Shown here piece after piece: positions 1-8,012 of a DNA stretch of 38,416 bases. The notes under the pieces were generated by a model. It ran no database searches, was not told the origin of the DNA, and was given only the letters and a program-made list of their open reading frames with translations. Made by a program: the position numbers and the translations under genes. Positions within the stretch are counted from its first letter, which is position 1, and each line of letters starts with the position of its first letter. Source of the stretch: Betaproteobacteria bacterium (GTDB taxonomy: Bacteria; Pseudomonadota; Gammaproteobacteria; Burkholderiales; Ga0077523); assembly GCA_025350245.1 (NCBI GenBank), contig JANXYG010000116.1, forward strand, positions 1-38,416, read 5' to 3'.

Positions 1-108
1 GGCGGGCCGCTGATCTGGCCGCGAATCTCCGAGACTGAACAGAACGCCATCGACGCTACTTGCAGAAAGCTGCACCGGTTCCTGAACCATTCAACACCGG
101 TGAAATGA
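1..108 (+). CDS. 3' end of an unidentified CDS, cut by window edge
   Basis: Frame 1 is open from the first base to a TGA at 106-108, giving 35 residues that begin GGPLIWPRISETEQ and end HSTPVK. It could be the C-terminus of a gene that starts outside the window, or chance. I do not recognise the family. It lies next to transposon debris, so a mobile-element origin is possible. The 128 bases after it, up to the transposase remnant, show nothing I can name. Confidence 0.2.
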   Translation, partial: GGPLIWPRISETEQNAIDATCRKLHRFLNHSTPVK

Positions 109-236
109 CTTAAATTCACCCACAGATTCCGCTGACGAACCAGAAGGTATGCAGGCGAAGAACAGCGCATCATCGTCTAGCGAGAATGCGGCCTCTCAAG
201 AAACTCCTTCCAAGTGATTGAGTATGAATGGGCTTT

Positions 237-893
237 TCAGGCGGGTTGAACGATCGGGACCATTTGCATGCCGAGTTTGGCGGCGCGTTGCGACAGCGCC
301 CGCAGTGCGCGTTCACGATAGCGCTCCTCGTAGTAGTCCTGGCCTTGGTCGGTGTACTCCTCGCCCTTGGTGAGCATGGTGTAGATGAGCCGGGCCAACT
401 TGTGAGCAGCGGCGGTGACGGTCTTGGGTTTGTCCATTCGTGAGCACATTCGGCGGAAGTACGCACCCAGAGCCGATTTGCTGCTGCGTAGCGCGGCGGC
501 GGCCAGGCGTAACGCCTGGGCTGCCCGGTTGGCCACTCGCTTGGTCTTGCCACTCATGACCTTGCCCCCGGTGATCTTGGTGCCCGGGCACAGGCCCAGC
601 CAGGAGGTGAAGTTCTTGATCGTCGGGAAGCGTGACATGTCGGTGCCGACTTCGGACACCACGGCCAGCACGGTGGTGACATCGATCCCGTCGATGCGCG
701 TGAGGCCCACGCCGCACATTCTGAACAGTTGCGTGCGCAGATCGGACTTCGGCGCATCGCGTGCGCGGCCGCGCATCTTGCCTTTCGCCGGGTCGCCATC
801 GTGAGTTTGCAAGCTTTGCAGCTGCAGCTTGATCTGTTGGTCGCACTCCGACAGTTGCGTGCCCACGAAGTCGAACGCTGGCAAGAGCACCAC
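237..893 (-). pseudogene. IS110-family transposase, C-terminal part only
   Basis: About 218 residues match the C-terminal Transposase_20 half of IS110-family DNA transposases. Visible are the GVG-type helix-hairpin-helix (FRMCGVGLTRIDGID), the conserved block FPTIKNFTSWLGLCPG with the family serine, and the basic tail YYEERYRERALRAL. The N-terminal RuvC-like DEDD catalytic domain, normally about 150-180 residues, is missing: upstream on this strand the sequence turns into a HicA-like fragment near position 885. The element is therefore inactive, and no flanking repeats can be assigned. Family assignment is firm; the exact breakpoint is estimated from where similarity to each family stops. Confidence 0.8.
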
Positions 894-993
894 AGTGCCA
901 TTTCATCAGGGTCGTGATATCGCACCAGCTCTCCTTCGGCAAATCGCCAAAGATATCGGCCTCACGATCGACGATTTTCTCAAGCATCGGTAG
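883..993 (+). pseudogene. HicA-like mRNA interferase toxin, C-terminal remnant
   Basis: The frame reads KSTTVPFHQGRDI then LLRQIAKDIGLTIDDFLKHR and stops at TAG 991-993. This matches the C-terminal half of HicA (YcfA) toxins, in which a TVP-x-H stretch is followed by a helix like LRxIxrdxGlT-x-x-x-F. The N-terminal half, with the catalytic histidine in a GSH motif, is lost where the transposase remnant begins. No HicB antitoxin follows; the next gene is a different toxin-antitoxin pair. The remnant should be non-functional. Assignment rests on about 36 residues, so it is good but not certain. Confidence 0.6.
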
Positions 994-1104
994 GTCCCGC
1001 ATCACGCTCGTTCGGACTGTCCGCCTGCGGCGTCGAGGGAGCCTCTCAGCGTAGTCGTTAGGCGTCGTCGAATGCGGTGTCTGTTGCGCACTGCCACTCT
1101 TCAA

Positions 1105-1133
1105 AGTAGGATTCCTACTCGGGATTCTTACTC
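1105..1133 (+). promoter_or_regulatory. Candidate operator of the vapBC operon
   Basis: A perfect inverted repeat AGTAGGA-T-TCCTACT lies at 1105-1119. Overlapping it, a ten-base direct repeat, attcctactc at 1111-1120 and attcttactc at 1124-1133, differs at one base. It sits 13-41 bases before the antitoxin ATG. AbrB-type antitoxins usually bind such short palindromes in their own promoter, so autoregulation is inferred. Confidence 0.45.
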
Positions 1134-1145
1134 TGCGAGGCCATC

Positions 1146-1433
1146 ATGCTGGTTACCGAGAAGGGACAAGTCACCATCCCCAAGCATATCCGCCTGGCCG
1201 CCGGGGTTACCCCAGGCAGCGAGGTTACCTTCAGCCTTGAGGGGAGCAGGATCGTCATCACACCGGTGGGAACCAGCGTCAAAGAAGACCGGCGGGCGAA
1301 GCTGCGGGCCGCCGCCGCCCGCGTACGGAGCAGCTTGGGCGCTGAGTTCAAGCAACTCGGCGCCGACGAAATCATGGGCTTCATTCGAGGTGACGAACCT
1401 GCCGGGGGTGCTGCGCGTCGTGGCCGCCGTTAG
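1146..1433 (+). CDS. vapB: AbrB/SpoVT-fold antitoxin (VapB type)
   Basis: A 95-residue protein opening with the swapped-hairpin SpoVT/AbrB domain: VTEKGQVTIPKHIRLAAG, then GSEVTFSLEGSRIVITP (residues about 3-40). The C-terminal half, rich in Ala and Arg with FKQLGADEIMGFIRG, looks like the flexible toxin-binding tail. The start ATG has GAGG at 1137-1140. The gene overlaps the next one, which encodes a PIN-domain nuclease, in another frame; antitoxin first and overlapping is the usual VapBC order. It probably neutralises the toxin and represses the operon through the palindrome at 1105-1119. Confidence 0.8.
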   Translation: MLVTEKGQVTIPKHIRLAAGVTPGSEVTFSLEGSRIVITPVGTSVKEDRRAKLRAAAARVRSSLGAEFKQLGADEIMGFIRGDEPAGGAARRGRR

Positions 1434-1857
1434 TCTGGCCAGCTACGACGGCACGGCCGGCACGCTCGTCGACACAAACGTCTGGGTTGATTGCATCGAC
1501 GAAGCCAGCCCGTGGCATGACTGGGCTTCCGAGCAGTTGCAAGCGTGTAGCGAGCGATCTCCGCTTCACGTCAACATCGTCATCTATTCCGAACTACTGA
1601 TTCCGGGGCCGGATGTCGGCGCCTTGGATTCGCTGCTCGATGTGTATGACACATCCCGAACGCAGCTACCCTGGGCAGTCGCTTCTCTCACCGCAGCCGC
1701 CTACACGCTGTATCGGCGCAACGGAGGGTCGAAGCAGAAGCCACTGCCCGACTTCTTCATTGGTGCGCACGCGGCTGTGTCGAACCTGAGCGTGCTGACC
1801 CGGGACCCGAGGCCTTACAAGAGCTACTTCGCTCGCCTTCGGGTCATCGCGCCGTGA
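1390..1857 (+). CDS. vapC: PIN-domain toxin ribonuclease (VapC type)
   Basis: A PIN-domain protein of about 150 residues, expected to cleave RNA with a metal held by four acidic residues. Visible acids: Asp in TLVDTNVWVD, Glu in VIYSELLIPG, Asp in LPDFFIGAHA and Asp in LTRDPRPYKSYF, all in family order. The start is uncertain: GTG codons at 1390, 1408 and 1420 are all in frame and all lie inside the antitoxin gene; the core begins soon after 1420. I give the longest GTG start. The 14-44 base overlap implies translational coupling with the antitoxin. All catalytic acids are present, so the pair may be active. Confidence 0.8.
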   Translation: MTNLPGVLRVVAAVSLASYDGTAGTLVDTNVWVDCIDEASPWHDWASEQLQACSERSPLHVNIVIYSELLIPGPDVGALDSLLDVYDTSRTQLPWAVASLTAAAYTLYRRNGGSKQKPLPDFFIGAHAAVSNLSVLTRDPRPYKSYFARLRVIAP

Positions 1858-1988
1858 CTTCGACCGCAATGACGCCCAACCCCGCAGCCCACCAGACGCT
1901 GCGCGATAAAGGCCGCGCGGCGCCGGCGACTTCACGTTGCGCGTCATCATAGGCAGCGACGGTCCCACACATTGCTCGCGCTGGTTGG

Positions 1989-2532
1989 TTGGCGAGCCAT
2001 CAGAAGGTCAGGGAGATGTACACGAAGGAGGGAGTGGACTGGAAGGACGTGACGCCCGCCGAGCAGATCGAGCGGTTGGCAAAGGTGCCGTTGGCGCACC
2101 AGCCGGGCACGACGTTCGAATACGGCCTGTCGACCGACGTGCTGGGGCGCATCGTGGAAGCCATCTCCGGGACGACGTTGAGCCAGTTCCTGCAACAACG
2201 CCTGTTCACGCCGCTCGGCATGACGGATTCGGCGTTCTTCGTGCCTGAGGGCAAGCTCGGCCGCCTCGCACAACCTTTCGCGACCGATCCGGCAACCAAG
2301 ACGCCGATCAAACTGCTCGATGTCACGGTGGCGCAAAAGAACGATGCGGGCGGCGCGGGTAGCGTTGGCACTGCGTCGGACTACGCCCGGTTTCTCCAGA
2401 TGCTGATCAATGGCGGTGAGCTCGACGGTGTGCGCCTGCTGCGTGTTGATGACCCAGGCATAGCCCGGAATCGCACGGCGCTACGACCGCTACCTGTTCA
2501 AGCAGATGGTGTATCAGGCCATTGCGAAGTAA
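1989..2532 (+). pseudogene. Remnant of a beta-lactamase-fold serine hydrolase (class C/EstB-like)
   Basis: The frame from 1989 carries the middle of a class C beta-lactamase-family hydrolase: HQPGTTFEYGLSTDVLGRIV (the Tyr of the YxN-type motif), FTPLGMTDSAFFVP and GGAGSVGTASDYARFLQMLI. The N-terminal part with the SxxK nucleophile is missing. After GGELDGVRLL, at about 2440, similarity stops. The typical C-terminal end reappears in the +1 frame from about 2467 as ARRYDRYLFKQMVYQAIAK, stopping at TAA 2530-2532. So both a 5' loss and an internal frame-changing deletion are visible. Probable substrates in this family are esters or beta-lactams, but this copy must be dead. Confidence 0.75.
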
Positions 2533-2659
2533 TCGGAAGCCGGGAGGTTTGAGGCGGCTGCGCGCGGCGGGCCGGGCAACCCCGTAGAATGTCATCGATG
2601 CTGGCAAGGGTCGACCGTCGCTTCATTTTCGACCCGGCGCCTTTTTGGGAGAGCACACC

Positions 2660-4414
2660 ATGAGCAGACACGTCGACCGTATCACCCTGTCCGTCGTGCG
2701 CGGCGTGCTCGAAACCACGCAGCGCGAAATGACACTGACGCTGGAGAAGACCGCCCGGTCGAGCGTGTTCAACACGGCGCACGACTACAGCAACGCCATC
2801 TTCGATCATCGCGCCGAGATGATCCTGCAAGGGCAGGACATTCCCATCCATCTCGGGTCGCTGATGCCGGCCATGAAGGCGGTCGCCGGTTTCTTCGGCG
2901 ACGACCTGCACGAAGGTGACGTCATCTATCACAACGATCCTCGCTACATGGGCAGCCATATTCTGGATTGCTGCATGTACAACCCGGTCTTCTACCGCGG
3001 CGAACTGGTGTTCTGGACGGTGTGCAAGGGGCACGTCACCGACATCGGCGGCCCGGTGCCGGCCGGCTACAACCCCGACGCGAAGGATCTCTATGCGGAA
3101 GGTCTGCACATTCCGCCGGTGAAGCTCTGGGACCGCGGCAAGGAACGCAAGGACGTCGTCAACTTCATGCTCTCCAACATGCGGGCGCGTCGCGACCAGG
3201 AAGGCGACCTCCGGGCCCAGTATGGCGCCGTGAAGGTCGGTGAACGCAACCTGATCGCGCTGCTCGACAAGTACGGCGTTCGGACAGTGCGCGATTGCAT
3301 CGACGAGTTGATGGACATGGCCGACCGCCAGATGCGCGCACTGATCGGTTCCCTGCCGGACGGCGTGTACGAGGACAGCGCCCTGGTCGAGGACGCGGGG
3401 CACGGCTACGGCGACCTCGAGATCAAGGCGCGAGTGGAGATCCGCGGCGACACGTGCAAGATCGCGATCGATAGTCCGCCGCAGATTCCCTACTTCATCA
3501 ATTCGTACGCCGGCAATTCCGTTTCCGGGGTCTATCTCGGCCTCATGATGTTCGCCCAGGTGGATCCGCCGTACAACGAGGGTCTCTACCGCTGCGTCGA
3601 ACTCGACCTCGGACCCAAGGGAACGTTATGCAACGCCGTCGAACCGGCGCCCTCCGTGAACTGCACCACCACCCCGATGGAGACCCTGGCCGACGCCGTG
3701 CGCAAGGCGCTCGAGAAGGCGGCGCCGGACCGCGCCGTGGCGTCGTGGGGCCACGCGAACGGCGTGAACATCGCGGGCCGCGACAACCGCAACAACGAGG
3801 AGTATGTGAGCATGATCCTCGCGAGCATCATCTCCGGCGCTGGCGCCACGGGCTTCATGGACGGCTGGCACGCCTGCGGGCCGCAATGCTGTTTCGGCGC
3901 CCTCACCTCCGGCGACATCGAAGTGCTCGAACATTCCTATCCGATCATCATCCACCGCTACTCGCTCATGACCGACAGCGGCGGCGCCGGCAAGTACCGG
4001 GGCGGTTCCGGCACGGTATGGGAGGTCGAGCCTCTCGATCACGAGATGACGGTGATCACCTTCGGCGAAGGCCGGCGTTTTCCGGCCCTGGGCGCAGCCG
4101 GCGCGCATAGCGAACTGAACGACGCCAAGGTGGGGCGGCTGGTGGTTCACACCGCCGCGGGTGAGAAGGTCTACCGGGACAACGTCGTCATCACGATCAA
4201 GCCGGGCGAACGCGCGGCCAATCACAATCCCGGCGGCGGCGGCTATGGTGATCCGTTCGAGCGCTCGGTGGAATGCGTGGCCGACGACGTTCGCAACGGG
4301 ATCGTGTCCGTCATCGGTGCGCGGGCCGAATACGGCGTGGTGATGAAACCCGGGACGCTCACGCCGGATGAAGAGGCGACGACCAGGCTGCGCAGCGAAC
4401 ACGCGGCGGCCTGA
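2660..4414 (+). CDS. Hydantoinase/oxoprolinase beta-type subunit, HyuB family (copy 1)
   Basis: A 584-residue HyuB protein, the partner of HyuA in ATP-dependent enzymes that open cyclic amides (N-methylhydantoin, 5-oxoproline, lactams) or, in relatives, carboxylate ketones. Family blocks are visible: YHNDPRYMGSHILD (the NDPxxxGxH metal-site loop), HVTDIGGPVP, EGLHIPPVKLW, GDLRAQYGAVKVGERN and near the end NPGGGGYGDPFER. ATG at 2660 is chosen because GGGAGAG lies at 2647-2653; an in-frame TTG upstream is less likely. HyuA1 follows after 42 bases. The NDPR and GSH residues differ from the commoner NDPYxGGTH, as in the acetone/acetophenone-carboxylase-like branches, so the reaction stays open. 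Confidence 0.88.
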   Translation: MSRHVDRITLSVVRGVLETTQREMTLTLEKTARSSVFNTAHDYSNAIFDHRAEMILQGQDIPIHLGSLMPAMKAVAGFFGDDLHEGDVIYHNDPRYMGSHILDCCMYNPVFYRGELVFWTVCKGHVTDIGGPVPAGYNPDAKDLYAEGLHIPPVKLWDRGKERKDVVNFMLSNMRARRDQEGDLRAQYGAVKVGERNLIALLDKYGVRTVRDCIDELMDMADRQMRALIGSLPDGVYEDSALVEDAGHGYGDLEIKARVEIRGDTCKIAIDSPPQIPYFINSYAGNSVSGVYLGLMMFAQVDPPYNEGLYRCVELDLGPKGTLCNAVEPAPSVNCTTTPMETLADAVRKALEKAAPDRAVASWGHANGVNIAGRDNRNNEEYVSMILASIISGAGATGFMDGWHACGPQCCFGALTSGDIEVLEHSYPIIIHRYSLMTDSGGAGKYRGGSGTVWEVEPLDHEMTVITFGEGRRFPALGAAGAHSELNDAKVGRLVVHTAAGEKVYRDNVVITIKPGERAANHNPGGGGYGDPFERSVECVADDVRNGIVSVIGARAEYGVVMKPGTLTPDEEATTRLRSEHAAA

Positions 4415-4456
4415 TTCCGAACCGCAGCGCAGGAACTTCCGGCACTCAAGGACAGC

Positions 4457-6541
4457 ATGGCCAGCAAATACAGACTCGGCATCGATGCCGGCGGTACCTT
4501 CACCGATTTCGTTTTTTCGGACAACGAAGGCAACATCCGCCTGTTCAAATCCACCTCGACGCCCGACGACGGCACCCAGGCCATCGACGCCGGGTTGCAG
4601 CAGATCAGCGCTGCGGTGGGCCGCTCGGTGGCAGACATCCTCGCCGACACCGACCTTTGCATCAACGGCACGACCATCGCCCTGAATGCGTTGATCCAGT
4701 TCAAGGGTGTCAAGGTCGGATTGATCTGCACCGCGGGACACGAGGACTCCATCGAGATCCGGCTCGGTCACAAGGAAGACGGCCACCGGTACGACGCCAA
4801 GTACCCGCCGGCCCGAATGCTCGTGCCCCGCTACCTTCGAGCACCCGTGCGCGAACGTATCCGGTCGGATGGCAAGGTGCACATTGCGCTCCACGAGGAG
4901 GACGTGCGCGCCGCTTGCGAACTGTTCCGCAGGGAAGCTGTGCAGGCGGTCGTGATCTCCTTCGTGTGGTCGGTGCTCGACCGGTCCCACGAGCATCGCG
5001 CGGCGGAAATCGCGCGCGAGATGCTGCCCGGCGTTTTCCTGTCCATCGGGTCGGAGGTGTTCCCGCAGATGCGCGAGTACACGCGCACCTCGACGGCCAT
5101 CCTCAACGGCTATCTCGGCCCGGTGCTCCAGGGTTATGTGTCCGGGATCGACGCCTACATGCGCAAGCGCGGCTTGCGTACCCCGGTACAGTATTTCCAG
5201 TCGAACGGCGGCATGGCCACCGGGCGGGCGATGGCACAAAAGGCCGTGTACGCCGTCAACTCCGGCCCCGCGTCGGCGCCGCAGGCCGGCTTGTACTTCG
5301 CCAAACCCCTGGGCATCGACAACATCATCACGGTCGACATGGGCGGGACATCATTCGACATCACCCTGACCCAGGGTGGTCGAACGAACATCAGCAAGAA
5401 CATCGATTTCCTGCGCTATCGCATCGGTGTCCCGATGATCCAGGTCGAAACCCTGGGCGCCGGCGGCGGATCGATTGCCTGGATCGACAAGAGTGGACTG
5501 CTGCTGGTGGGGCCGCAAAGTGCGGGTGCGGTGCCAGGACCGGCCTGCTACGGCCGGGGCGGACGGGAACCTACCGTGACCGACGCCAACGTGGTGCTCG
5601 GCTACCTGCATCCGAAATATCTATTGCGAGGCAGGCTGAAGCTCGACCATCAGGCAGCGGTCGACGCCATTCAGGCGCGGGTGGCGGGCCCGTTCGATAT
5701 GACCGTGGACGCAGCGGCGTACGGCATCTTCAGAATCGTCAACAACAACATGGTGGGGGGCATGCGACGCGTCTCCATCGAGCGCGGCCATGATCCGCGC
5801 GATTTCGCCCTGGTCGGCGCCGGTGGCGCCGGACCGCTGCACATCACGGCCCTCGCCGCCGAAATGGGTATTCGGCAGGTACTCGTCCCCAAGCTTGCCT
5901 CGGGGCTATGCGCTTTCGGTCAGATCATCTCCGACGTCAAGTACAACTACATGTCGGCCTGCCCCATGCGCCTGGACGAACGCGCGGACTTCTCCGCGAT
6001 TCGAGATCTCTACGCGAGCATGGAGCGGGACGCGAACGACGCTCTGCGCGCCGAGGGCTTTGCCGATGCCGACATCGGCATCGAACGCAGCATGGACCTG
6101 CGCTACGTCGGGCAAGTCCACGAATGCACGGTCGAACTCGGGTCCATGGAAATCTCCGCCGCCACGTTTCCGGAGATTCGCGCCCGGCTCGACCGCCTGC
6201 ACAAGCAGTTGTTCACCTATGACGAACCGGAGAGCCTGGCCGAAGTGGTCAACATCGAAAGCACTGTGTTCGGCAGGGTGCCCAAGCTGAATCCGCCGCG
6301 ATATGCCCAGGGCGGGGCGGATGCATCGGCCGCGAAAGACCACGAACGCGCCGTCGTGTTCGCGTTCGACGGCGGCATTCGGCGAGTGCCGACACCGATC
6401 TACGATGGCGCGAAGATGCTCGCTGGCAACGTCGTCACCGGCCCTGCCGTGATCGAAGAGGAAACCACGTCCATCGTGGTCGAGCCGGGCTGGGTGGCGA
6501 AGCTCGATCCTTACGGCACTTACGTGCTCACTCGAACGTGA
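4457..6541 (+). CDS. Hydantoinase/oxoprolinase alpha-type subunit, HyuA family (copy 1)
   Basis: A 694-residue HyuA protein of the ASKHA ATPase superfamily. It shows the first phosphate loop IDAGGTFTDFVF (from residue 9), the second phosphate motif VDMGGTSFDITL (near 294), GAGGGSIAWID (near 334), GPACYGRGG and ERGHDPRDFALVGAGGAG. It should use ATP to activate the ring carbonyl (or the substrate enol) in a complex with HyuB1. The start ATG has AAGGA at 4448-4452. Typical family members are about 680-720 residues, so the gene is complete. A 322-base gap follows before the transporter genes, so it may form a separate transcript with HyuB1. Confidence 0.9.
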   Translation: MASKYRLGIDAGGTFTDFVFSDNEGNIRLFKSTSTPDDGTQAIDAGLQQISAAVGRSVADILADTDLCINGTTIALNALIQFKGVKVGLICTAGHEDSIEIRLGHKEDGHRYDAKYPPARMLVPRYLRAPVRERIRSDGKVHIALHEEDVRAACELFRREAVQAVVISFVWSVLDRSHEHRAAEIAREMLPGVFLSIGSEVFPQMREYTRTSTAILNGYLGPVLQGYVSGIDAYMRKRGLRTPVQYFQSNGGMATGRAMAQKAVYAVNSGPASAPQAGLYFAKPLGIDNIITVDMGGTSFDITLTQGGRTNISKNIDFLRYRIGVPMIQVETLGAGGGSIAWIDKSGLLLVGPQSAGAVPGPACYGRGGREPTVTDANVVLGYLHPKYLLRGRLKLDHQAAVDAIQARVAGPFDMTVDAAAYGIFRIVNNNMVGGMRRVSIERGHDPRDFALVGAGGAGPLHITALAAEMGIRQVLVPKLASGLCAFGQIISDVKYNYMSACPMRLDERADFSAIRDLYASMERDANDALRAEGFADADIGIERSMDLRYVGQVHECTVELGSMEISAATFPEIRARLDRLHKQLFTYDEPESLAEVVNIESTVFGRVPKLNPPRYAQGGADASAAKDHERAVVFAFDGGIRRVPTPIYDGAKMLAGNVVTGPAVIEEETTSIVVEPGWVAKLDPYGTYVLTRT

Positions 6542-6863
6542 CGGCGACGATTCGCCGCGCGGCGCGATGCGCACGCTCCTGGGGCGGCGGCGTTGCCGGT
6601 GCACTTGCATGACTCATCCGCCGATGTGAAGCTTCGACCGGCGATCGGAGCATCGCGTATCTGTTCAACAGTTTGTCTGCAATCGAAGGGGTGAGGAATG
6701 CTGGCAGCGGAGTTGCACCAGGAAATCGCGGGCCAACCGATGTCGCGGAAGGTTTTGTTCGAGTGCAAGCCAGTGAGCGGTGGGCGTGAATGTCGACAAC
6801 GTGTCGGCGTACGCCAGTATCGGCGTTGCCGTCGCAACGCACGTATCTAGGGAGAGATTCAAC
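6542..6863 (+). other. Intergenic region upstream of the transporter genes
   Basis: A 322-base stretch without a supportable gene; open frames across it are short or antisense. It holds the sigma-54 match described at 6702-6717 and, at its end, a GGGAGAGA ribosome-binding site (about 6850-6857) for the binding-protein gene. I see no terminator with a T-run after HyuA1. Confidence 0.6.
6702..6717 (+). promoter_or_regulatory. Candidate sigma-54 (RpoN) -24/-12 promoter
   Basis: TGGCAGCGGAGTTGCA fits the RpoN consensus TGGCACG-N4-TTGCW at all but two defined positions and keeps the obligatory GG-N10-GC spacing. It lies 146 bases before the ATG of the TorT-like binding protein. RpoN often drives uptake and use of alternative nitrogen sources, which fits the hydantoinase context. 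No activator gene is seen in the window. A match this good could occur by chance in GC-rich DNA. Confidence 0.45.
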
Positions 6864-7925
6864 ATGCAGACGATGAAGCGGTGGGCTGGTGCTGCGCTGG
6901 GTTTGGCGCTGCTGGCGGGCGGGCAGGCGATGGCCGACAACAAGTGGTGGCCGATCAAGGTGTTCGACGCCTCGTCGGGCAAGAACGTGCTGGTGGACTA
7001 CTCGCCGCTGCCCAAGGCGGCGAAACCCTGGAAGATCTGCGTGCTGTTCCCGCACATGAAAGACAGCTTCTGGGTGGCGGTTGCATACGGCATCGTCGAG
7101 GAATCCAAACGCATGGGCGTCAACATGACGTTGTACGAGGCGGGCGGATACGAGAATCTGCCCAAGCAACTCTCGCAGTTCGACGATTGCATGGCGTCCG
7201 GCTTCGACGCCATCGTGGTGGGTGCCATTTCGGAAGCGGGCCTGTCGCAAAAGTTCAAGGAAGGCATCGCGAAGGGCAAGCCGGTGATCAGTACCGTGAA
7301 TCCCGTCGACAAGGCCGAGACCACCGCGAAGATGTTCGTCGAGTTCGACACGATGGGACATCAGACCGGGGATTACCTGGTGAAAAGCCTGAAGGGCAAG
7401 GCCGCCCAGGCCGTCACCTTCCCGGGACCGGCAGGGTCAGGCTGGGCCGAGAAGTTCAACGACGGGTTCAAGGCCTCGATCAAGGGCACCAGCGTCAAGC
7501 TGCTCGACGAAAAATTCGGCGACAGCGGCGTAGCCGTTCAGCTGAAACTGGTCCAGGACTCGCTGCAGGCCTATCCGGACATGAACGTCATCTGGGGCAC
7601 GGCACCCACCGCCGAAGCCGCGATCGGCGCGGTTGCCGAGATCGGTCGCCAGAAGGACATCATGATCATGTCGTCCTACGAGAACCAGGCGATGCTCGAC
7701 GCTCTCAACAAGGGCGAGATCATGGGCTTCGCCACGCAGTATCCGGTGCTCGAAGGCCGGGTCGCGATCGACATGGCAGTGCGCGCCCTCGAGAAGAAGC
7801 CGTTGATGAAGTACGTCAAGCCGATTCCCGACATGGTCGCCAAGGCCAACCAGAGCAAGATCAACATGAGTCTGGTGCTGGCGCCCGCCACCTGGAAGCC
7901 GGTGTACTCCGTTTCGGCCAAGTGA
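6864..7925 (+). CDS. TorT-like periplasmic substrate-binding protein of an ABC importer
   Basis: A 353-residue periplasmic type I binding protein with a signal peptide (LGLALLAGGQAMA, cleavage near residue 23). The N-terminal WWPIKVFDASSG block, VLFPHMKDSFWVAVAYGI, MTLYEAGGYENL and FDAIVVGAISEAG match the TorT branch, first known as the TMAO-sensing partner of the TorS kinase. Here no TorS, TorR or TMAO reductase is nearby; instead an RbsA-type ATPase and two RbsC-type permeases follow, so it is most likely the ligand-capturing part of an importer. The ATG at 6864 has a strong GGGAGAGA site. A large hairpin after the stop may raise its mRNA level over the membrane genes. Ligand unknown; a small nitrogenous or cyclic compound is inferred from the neighbours. 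Confidence 0.82.
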   Translation: MQTMKRWAGAALGLALLAGGQAMADNKWWPIKVFDASSGKNVLVDYSPLPKAAKPWKICVLFPHMKDSFWVAVAYGIVEESKRMGVNMTLYEAGGYENLPKQLSQFDDCMASGFDAIVVGAISEAGLSQKFKEGIAKGKPVISTVNPVDKAETTAKMFVEFDTMGHQTGDYLVKSLKGKAAQAVTFPGPAGSGWAEKFNDGFKASIKGTSVKLLDEKFGDSGVAVQLKLVQDSLQAYPDMNVIWGTAPTAEAAIGAVAEIGRQKDIMIMSSYENQAMLDALNKGEIMGFATQYPVLEGRVAIDMAVRALEKKPLMKYVKPIPDMVAKANQSKINMSLVLAPATWKPVYSVSAK

Positions 7926-7933
7926 CCTGAAAG

Positions 7934-7985
7934 GCGCCCGTCATCCGCCGCCTCCGCTTGAGGCGCAGTGGCGGAGGACGGGCGC
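7934..7985 (+). repeat. Strong intercistronic hairpin after the binding-protein gene
   Basis: Arms 7934-7949 (gcgcccgtcatccgcc) and 7970-7985 (ggcggaggacgggcgc) pair at 15 of 16 positions, and the loop holds a second stem, gcctc (7950-7954) with gaggc (7960-7964). No T-run follows, so this is not a classical terminator. Position and strength suit a 3' mRNA stabiliser or attenuator that gives more binding protein than ATPase and permease. Confidence 0.65.
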
Positions 7986-8012
7986 AATTTCGAGTCATCG
8001 TTACCTGATTAC

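Noticed and set aside
894-1104. Minus-strand frame reading MLEKIVDREADIFGDLPKES as a possible gene
   Set aside because: It is antisense to the HicA-like C-terminus, which has recognisable family sequence; I take the minus frame as a shadow.
3626-5239. Long minus-strand open frame (537 codons) across HyuB1 and HyuA1
   Set aside because: It is antisense to two genes with clear family motifs, has His/Arg/Ala-rich low-complexity sequence and no recognisable domain: a high-GC shadow.
6864-7925. Reading the TorT-like protein as a TMAO sensor
   Set aside because: No TorS, TorR or TMAO reductase genes; full importer genes follow instead.
7934-7985. Intrinsic terminator between binding-protein and ATPase genes
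   Set aside because: The hairpin is strong but no T-run follows, and the downstream genes need the same transcript.
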